This document shows, one piece after another, positions 7,532-9,736 of a DNA stretch of 9,736 nucleotides. The stretch's first letter is position 1, and each line of letters starts with the position of its first letter. The DNA is from Candidatus Tagabacteria bacterium CG_4_10_14_0_2_um_filter_40_13 (GTDB lineage Bacteria > Patescibacteriota > Minisyncoccia > GCA-002779875). Made by a program: the position numbers and the translations under genes. A model generated the notes under the pieces. That model did not search any database. It saw only the letters and a program-made list of their open reading frames with translations, and had not been told where the DNA came from. The stretch lies in NCBI GenBank assembly GCA_002792165.1, contig PFNV01000011.1, positions 1 to 9,736 of the forward strand. Direction: 5' to 3'.

Positions 7532-7550
7532 AGCAGAATAGTTTTTTATT

Positions 7551-7769
7551 ATGAAAATTTTTGTAAAAGCAAAACCTAATGCCAAAAAAACAAAAGTCGA
7601 AAAGATTGACGACAGCCATTTCGCGGTTAGTGTCAAAGAGCCGCCGATTCAAGGTATGGCAAATCTGGCAATTATTAAAGTTTTTGCCGAGTACTTTGGC
7701 GTCGCGCCTTCAAGCGTGAAAATTGTTTCCGGTTTTACTTCCCGGCAGAAAATTATTGAGATTGTTTGA
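7551..7769 (+). CDS. DUF167 family protein (YggU-like)
   Basis: Small soluble protein of 72 residues with the typical DUF167 pattern: an opening beta strand (MKIFVKAKPNAKK), the conserved PPIQGMANLAII stretch at about 31-42, where most members have P-x-x-GKAN, and a closing SGFTSRQKIIEI at about 60-71. The family fold is a compact alpha/beta domain of unknown function that is conserved in bacteria and archaea. It is slightly shorter than most members but appears complete. It starts 49 bases after the SHOCT gene with no clear promoter or Shine-Dalgarno of its own, so co-transcription with the SHOCT gene is likely. A terminator follows 11 bases after the stop. Confidence 0.9.
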   Translation: MKIFVKAKPNAKKTKVEKIDDSHFAVSVKEPPIQGMANLAIIKVFAEYFGVAPSSVKIVSGFTSRQKIIEIV

Positions 7770-7824
7770 AACAAAAAAACCGCCCCCGGATTTCCGAGGG
7801 CGATTTTATTTTCACGATTGTCAT
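7753..7824 (-). other. Possible 23-codon minus-strand ORF with strong Shine-Dalgarno
   Basis: On the minus strand, AAGGGAGGTG (7841-7832) lies 7 bases before ATG (7824-7822), and the GGAGG core is 9 bases away. The frame runs 23 codons (MTIVKIKSPSEIRGRFFCFK...) to TAA at 7755-7753, passing through the terminator hairpin and into the 3' end of the DUF167 gene. No convincing minus-strand promoter was found, and the peptide resembles nothing I know. It could be a leader peptide, a gene remnant or chance. Confidence 0.2.
7781..7813 (+). terminator. Rho-independent terminator after the DUF167 gene
   Basis: CGCCCCCGG (7781-7789) pairs with CCGAGGGCG (7794-7802) across the loop ATTT, nine positions with one C-A mismatch, followed by ATTTTATTTT. 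An A-rich run (AAACAAAAAAA) precedes the stem, so on the minus strand the same hairpin is followed by a long T run and it could terminate in both directions. Confidence 0.8.
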
Positions 7825-7860
7825 TCTTTTTCACCTCCCTTTCAAAGTATCCCCAATTTC

Positions 7861-7872
7861 ACGCTATAGCGT
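7861..7872 (+). repeat. Perfect 12-bp palindrome upstream of the orphan-gene promoter
   Basis: ACGCTATAGCGT reads the same on both strands and ends 14 bases before the -35 box at 7887. That position suits an activator or repressor site for the 7957 gene, but no known operator matches and chance cannot be excluded. Confidence 0.3.
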
Positions 7873-7886
7873 TAGTTTTGGGATAG

Positions 7887-7914
7887 TTGACAAAATTTTT
7901 GGTTAGTGTATAAT
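7887..7914 (+). promoter_or_regulatory. Near-consensus promoter of the orphan gene
   Basis: TTGACA (7887-7892), a 16-base spacer and TATAAT (7909-7914) match the sigma-70 consensus at every box position. Transcription should start near 7921, giving a leader of about 35 bases before ATG 7957. It is the strongest promoter visible in the window. Confidence 0.8.
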
Positions 7915-7940
7915 GTAAGCAGAATTGAAAAATAAAAAAG

Positions 7941-7948
7941 AAAGGGGG
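7941..7948 (+). promoter_or_regulatory. Ribosome binding site of the orphan gene
   Basis: AAAGGGGG lies 8 bases before ATG 7957 and fixes that start. It is the only strong plus-strand Shine-Dalgarno in the window; the other genes start without one. Confidence 0.7.
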
Positions 7949-7956
7949 ATAAGAAG

Positions 7957-8583
7957 ATGAAAAACGGAAGTGGAAGAGGATTTATCGGAGAACCGACGCA
8001 GACGCTGTGCACCGAGCTTGCCGGGGATAATACAGTTATTTCCAAAGAAGCTTGGATGCGTGACGGAGAAAATGTAGAGGAAATGGACACGGGAATCTTT
8101 GATCATAACCCTCATGATCCCAATTATCATCATATCGAATTGGAAAATTTGGAAAATATCGGAGATGATAGTGCTTATGACAATACCGAAGACGAACGCG
8201 AAATGAACCGTGACCCGGAGTGGGATCCCAACCGGGTGGCTAAGGCGGGAGCAAATCTGATGACGAAACTGGAGCTTTCTCCAACCCGCGCAATGTGCGA
8301 TGTCGTCGCCGCCTACATGGGGCGGTTGGAGTGCCGGATGGACGGGGTTATCCATTATTGTTTGGATAACAGGCGTAATCAGGAAATCGTAGGGGCCTGT
8401 TTGGAATTTTCGGAAAAAATGAGAAAGTATTTTCCCGAGATTTCCAAAAAGGCGAAAAACCGTCTCATCAGCGACGCCCAAATGGAACAGCAGTTGCAAA
8501 GACGGATCGATGGCCCGGCCTATAGGCTTGGGAAAGCGATTTTCAATAGCAACTGGTGCCGCCTTCTCATTGCCACGGTTTAA
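7957..8583 (+). CDS. Orphan acidic protein of unknown function
   Basis: I do not recognise this 208-residue protein. It has no signal peptide or membrane segment and is probably cytoplasmic. Residues 1-95 are polar and very acidic, rich in Asp, Glu and Asn, with a His-containing patch DHNPHDPNYHH (49-59), and look largely disordered. Residues 96-208 look like a folded, mostly helical domain: LMTKLELSPTRAMCDVVAAYMG, then a cysteine-bearing part (C114, C126, C135, C148) and an amphipathic helix, ending NSNWCRLLIATV. The gene has its own near-consensus promoter, a strong Shine-Dalgarno and a terminator 160 bases past the stop, so it is a self-contained transcription unit unlike its neighbours. 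That suggests high expression, or acquisition from elsewhere. The antisense frame at 7903-8499 is open but lacks start signals. Confidence 0.75.
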   Translation: MKNGSGRGFIGEPTQTLCTELAGDNTVISKEAWMRDGENVEEMDTGIFDHNPHDPNYHHIELENLENIGDDSAYDNTEDEREMNRDPEWDPNRVAKAGANLMTKLELSPTRAMCDVVAAYMGRLECRMDGVIHYCLDNRRNQEIVGACLEFSEKMRKYFPEISKKAKNRLISDAQMEQQLQRRIDGPAYRLGKAIFNSNWCRLLIATV

Positions 8584-8743
8584 AACCTGTCGGATGTCGG
8601 ATGTCCGACAATTGGATGGCGTTCCCCGGCCTAAGTAATTTGACAGGGGTTTGATAGTGCCCGACTATCAGTAAAAGAGGGCTTTACCCGGACCGGTACG
8701 GCGTGCCCGGTCTGTGGCGAATATAAGCACGCCTAAAATTACG
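8584..8743 (+). other. Structured 3' region of the orphan transcript, with a possible H-type pseudoknot
   Basis: This non-coding stretch between the orphan stop and the terminator is rich in complementary segments. TGTCGGA occurs twice in tandem (8588-8594, 8595-8601), and either copy can pair with TCCGACA (8604-8610). CCTGTC (8586-8591) can alternatively pair with GACAGG (8642-8647). TGATAG (8652-8657) pairs with CTATCA (8665-8670). GACCGG (8691-8696) pairs with CCGGTC (8707-8712), and GGCGTGC in that loop (8700-8706) pairs perfectly with GCACGCC (8727-8733), giving H-type pseudoknot geometry. It may be a functional 3' untranslated element or a processed small RNA. It matches no RNA family I recognise (not tmRNA, SRP RNA, RNase P or 6S). 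No separate promoter is convincing. Confidence 0.4.
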
Positions 8744-8772
8744 AGCCCCACCTATACTAGGTGGGGCTTTTT
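8744..8772 (+). terminator. Strong Rho-independent terminator of the orphan unit
   Basis: AGCCCCACCTA (8744-8754) pairs perfectly over 11 bp with TAGGTGGGGCT (8758-8768) across the loop TAC, followed by TTTTTAATTTT. It ends the transcript starting near 7921. Confidence 0.92.
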
Positions 8773-8802
8773 AATTTTGCATAAAAACAAAAAAATAAAT
8801 AT

Positions 8803-8856
8803 AAGCGCCGCTGCGCTTGAAATTGCGTCGCTCGAACGCAATGCAAGCAAACTTGC
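8803..8856 (+). repeat. Three consecutive small hairpins between terminator and cyclophilin
   Basis: Three perfect inverted repeats stand almost end to end: AAGCGC/GCGCTT (8803-8818, loop CGCT), ATTGCGT/ACGCAAT (8822-8842, loop CGCTCGA), and GCAAG/CTTGC (8843-8856, loop CAAA). The third overlaps the -35 box of the cyclophilin promoter. They may be an intergenic palindromic element, or protein-binding sites. The rest of the gap, 8773-8802, is plain A-rich sequence. Confidence 0.45.
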
Positions 8857-8881
8857 CTTGGTTCTCGCTAGCAATTATAAT
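8853..8881 (+). promoter_or_regulatory. Promoter of the cyclophilin gene
   Basis: TTGCCT (8853-8858), a 17-base spacer and TATAAT (8876-8881). The transcript would start near 8888, leaving almost no leader before ATG 8891. Confidence 0.55.
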
Positions 8882-8890
8882 AATCATCAT

Positions 8891-9354
8891 ATGAAGAAGA
8901 TTTATTTAATCAGTGGGATTGTTGCCGTCGCGATAACAATAATCGTGATAGGATATTTTTCTAGATATAAATCACTGCAGGAAAATAATTTAAATTTAAT
9001 TCCAGATAATAATCTTACTGAAACGCAAAAATCGGCAGAATTACAAACTAACCAAAATAAAATGCATATAGTTACGTTGAAAACGAATTTCGGAGAAATC
9101 CAATTCGAAACTTACGATGCCGACGCGCCAAAAACGGTGTGGTAGCCATGGCAAATGCCGGGCCAAACACGAACGGCAGCCAATTTTTTATTATGCTGGC
9201 GGACTATCCATTGCCCAACAATTACACGATTTTCGGGAAGGTTATCAATGGGCAGGAGGTCATTGATGCTATTGGGAATACTCGAACCGGGCCAAACGAT
9301 AAGCCTGTTAAGCCCGTCATTATGGAAAAAGTAACGGTTGAAGCAAAGTCTTAA
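8891..9354 (+). pseudogene. Membrane-anchored cyclophilin-type peptidyl-prolyl isomerase with internal deletion and frameshift
   Basis: An intact relative would be an exported proline isomerase helping proteins fold outside the membrane. The first part (ATG 8891 to TAG 9143-9145) has an N-terminal membrane anchor at about 5-22, a polar linker, and the first cyclophilin strands (MHIVTLKTNFGEIQFETYDA, then DAPKTV). The second part, in another frame from about 9139 to the TAA ending at 9354, carries the distal half: VVAMANAGPNTNGSQFFI, then IFGKVINGQEVIDAI. The middle, some 50-60 residues with the catalytic FHRxIxGFMxQGGD segment, is absent. Frame change and loss meet at about 9137-9142 (GTGTGG), where a short GTG-containing homology could have served as a deletion junction. 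Neither part can be an active isomerase. Start 8891 is chosen for the anchor and promoter position; the frame is open further upstream but lies in hairpin and terminator sequence. An assembly collapse would look the same. Confidence 0.8.
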
Positions 9355-9366
9355 AACGAGTAAAAT
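9338..9366 (+). promoter_or_regulatory. Possible promoter of the cysteine desulfurase gene
   Basis: TTGAAG (9338-9343), a 17-base spacer and TAAAAT (9361-9366), lying across the end of the cyclophilin remnant, with a start near 9373 and a leader of about 9 bases. TATTAT at 9373-9378, closer to the ATG, is an alternative -10. Confidence 0.4.
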
Positions 9367-9381
9367 AAAGTCTATTATAGT

Positions 9382-9736
9382 ATGGGTTATTTTTTCGATA
9401 TTAATAAAATAAGAAATGATTTTCCAATTTTAACCCCGCCGACGGGCGGGGTGTATTTTGATAACGCGTGCGTGACTTTAAAACCGGAGTCTGTTATCAG
9501 CGCGATTGAAAATTATTACCGCGAATATCCGGCTTGCGCGGGAAGAAGCAGCCACAGATTAGGAGAAATAGTGGACCAAAAAGTAGAGGGAACAAGAAAA
9601 ATTATCGCGGATTTCATCAATGCGGAACCGAAAGAAATTATTTTTACCCGTAATACGACGGAGGGCATTAATTTGATTGCCAGAGGATTGGAATTTCAAA
9701 AAGGAGACGCGATTCTTGTTTCCGATAAAGAACATA
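9382..9736 (+). CDS. Class V aminotransferase of the cysteine desulfurase / selenocysteine lyase type, 3' end cut off
   Basis: PLP enzyme likely to remove sulfur from cysteine for Fe-S cluster or thio-cofactor synthesis. The 118 visible codons cover the N-terminal part: YFDNACVTLKP at 25-35 (the family DNAxxTxKP motif), a helical segment with CAGRSSHRLG (52-61, where SufS has a comparable R-x-x-H stretch), and FTRNTTEGINLIA at 88-100, the loop that contacts the PLP phosphate. The window ends at LVSDKEH, where the His that stacks on PLP is expected (H118). The catalytic Lys and Cys lie beyond the window, so SufS, IscS-like or a divergent class V enzyme cannot be separated. Start ATG 9382 gives a normal N-terminus. 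A perfect GC hairpin (9434-9451) lies inside codons 18-24. Confidence 0.88.
   Translation, partial: MGYFFDINKIRNDFPILTPPTGGVYFDNACVTLKPESVISAIENYYREYPACAGRSSHRLGEIVDQKVEGTRKIIADFINAEPKEIIFTRNTTEGINLIARGLEFQKGDAILVSDKEH

Noticed and set aside
7814..7845. Plus-strand TCACCTCC-TTTC as a 16S rRNA 3' end fragment
   Set aside because: No rRNA sequence precedes it; it is simpler to read it as a Shine-Dalgarno on the minus strand or as chance.
7903..8499. A 198-codon open frame on the minus strand across the orphan gene
   Set aside because: It is fully antisense to a frame with a consensus promoter, strong Shine-Dalgarno and terminator, and has no start signals of its own.
8640..8671. TTGACA near 8640 as a promoter for a separate small RNA
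   Set aside because: No acceptable -10 lies 16-18 bases downstream; TATCAG at 8666 is at 20 and matches poorly.
8714..8890. Upstream extension of the cyclophilin frame to a start at 8714
   Set aside because: It would translate through the strong terminator and the hairpins; ATG 8891 has a membrane anchor right behind it and a promoter right in front.
1..9736. CRISPR array, transposon or prophage
   Set aside because: No regularly spaced direct repeats, transposase, integrase or structural phage gene is visible.

Overview
The window looks like a chromosomal segment of a genome-reduced bacterium, most plausibly a Candidate Phyla Radiation (Patescibacteria, Parcubacteria-like) member. This is an inference from protein style: very compact spacing, pared-down versions of universal enzymes (UvrA, UvrB and UvrC are all shorter than usual), short or absent mRNA leaders, and small membrane proteins of a kind common in those genomes. 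TGA is used as a stop (uvrB, uvrA, the DUF167 gene), so the Gracilibacteria/Absconditabacteria recoding of TGA does not apply. All supported genes lie on the + strand.

Layout. At 2-958 is the 3' part of a membrane diadenylate cyclase (CdaA-type DisA_N domain) that continues into a transmembrane helix and a YbbR domain, so the usually separate enzyme CdaA and its regulator CdaR appear as one polypeptide. At 1028-6560 lies a tight uvrB-uvrA-uvrC operon with two ATGA stop/start overlaps, encoding the whole UvrABC nucleotide excision repair nuclease. All three subunits have lost modules: UvrA lacks the insertion domain, UvrB the C-terminal UVR helical hairpin, and UvrC its UVR motif, the segment before the nuclease domain and the C-terminal helix-hairpin-helix. 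The ATPase, helicase and nuclease residues I could check are retained. At 6569-7769 are three small genes: a polytopic membrane protein resembling YdjM-like metal-dependent hydrolases, a membrane-anchored SHOCT-domain protein with a run of five His, and a DUF167 (YggU-like) protein followed by a good terminator.

From 7887 the character changes. A near-consensus promoter and strong Shine-Dalgarno sequence drive an unrecognised 208-residue acidic protein (7957-8583). It is followed by about 160 bases that can fold, including a possible H-type pseudoknot, and then a very strong terminator (8744-8772). Three back-to-back small hairpins (8803-8856) precede the promoter of a membrane-anchored cyclophilin whose catalytic middle is missing and whose two halves are in different frames (8891-9354): a pseudogene, or an assembly collapse. 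The window ends inside a class V aminotransferase of the cysteine desulfurase type (9382 onward).

A recurrent feature is the promoter position. For several genes an extended -10 (TGnTATAAT-like) ends only 6-9 bases before the ATG, which predicts leaderless mRNAs. The orphan gene at 7957 is the clear exception, with a leader of about 35 bases and a strong Shine-Dalgarno. The most notable content is the co-reduced UvrABC set, the CdaA-CdaR fusion and the structured region after the orphan gene. I found no CRISPR array, insertion sequence, tRNA or rRNA.
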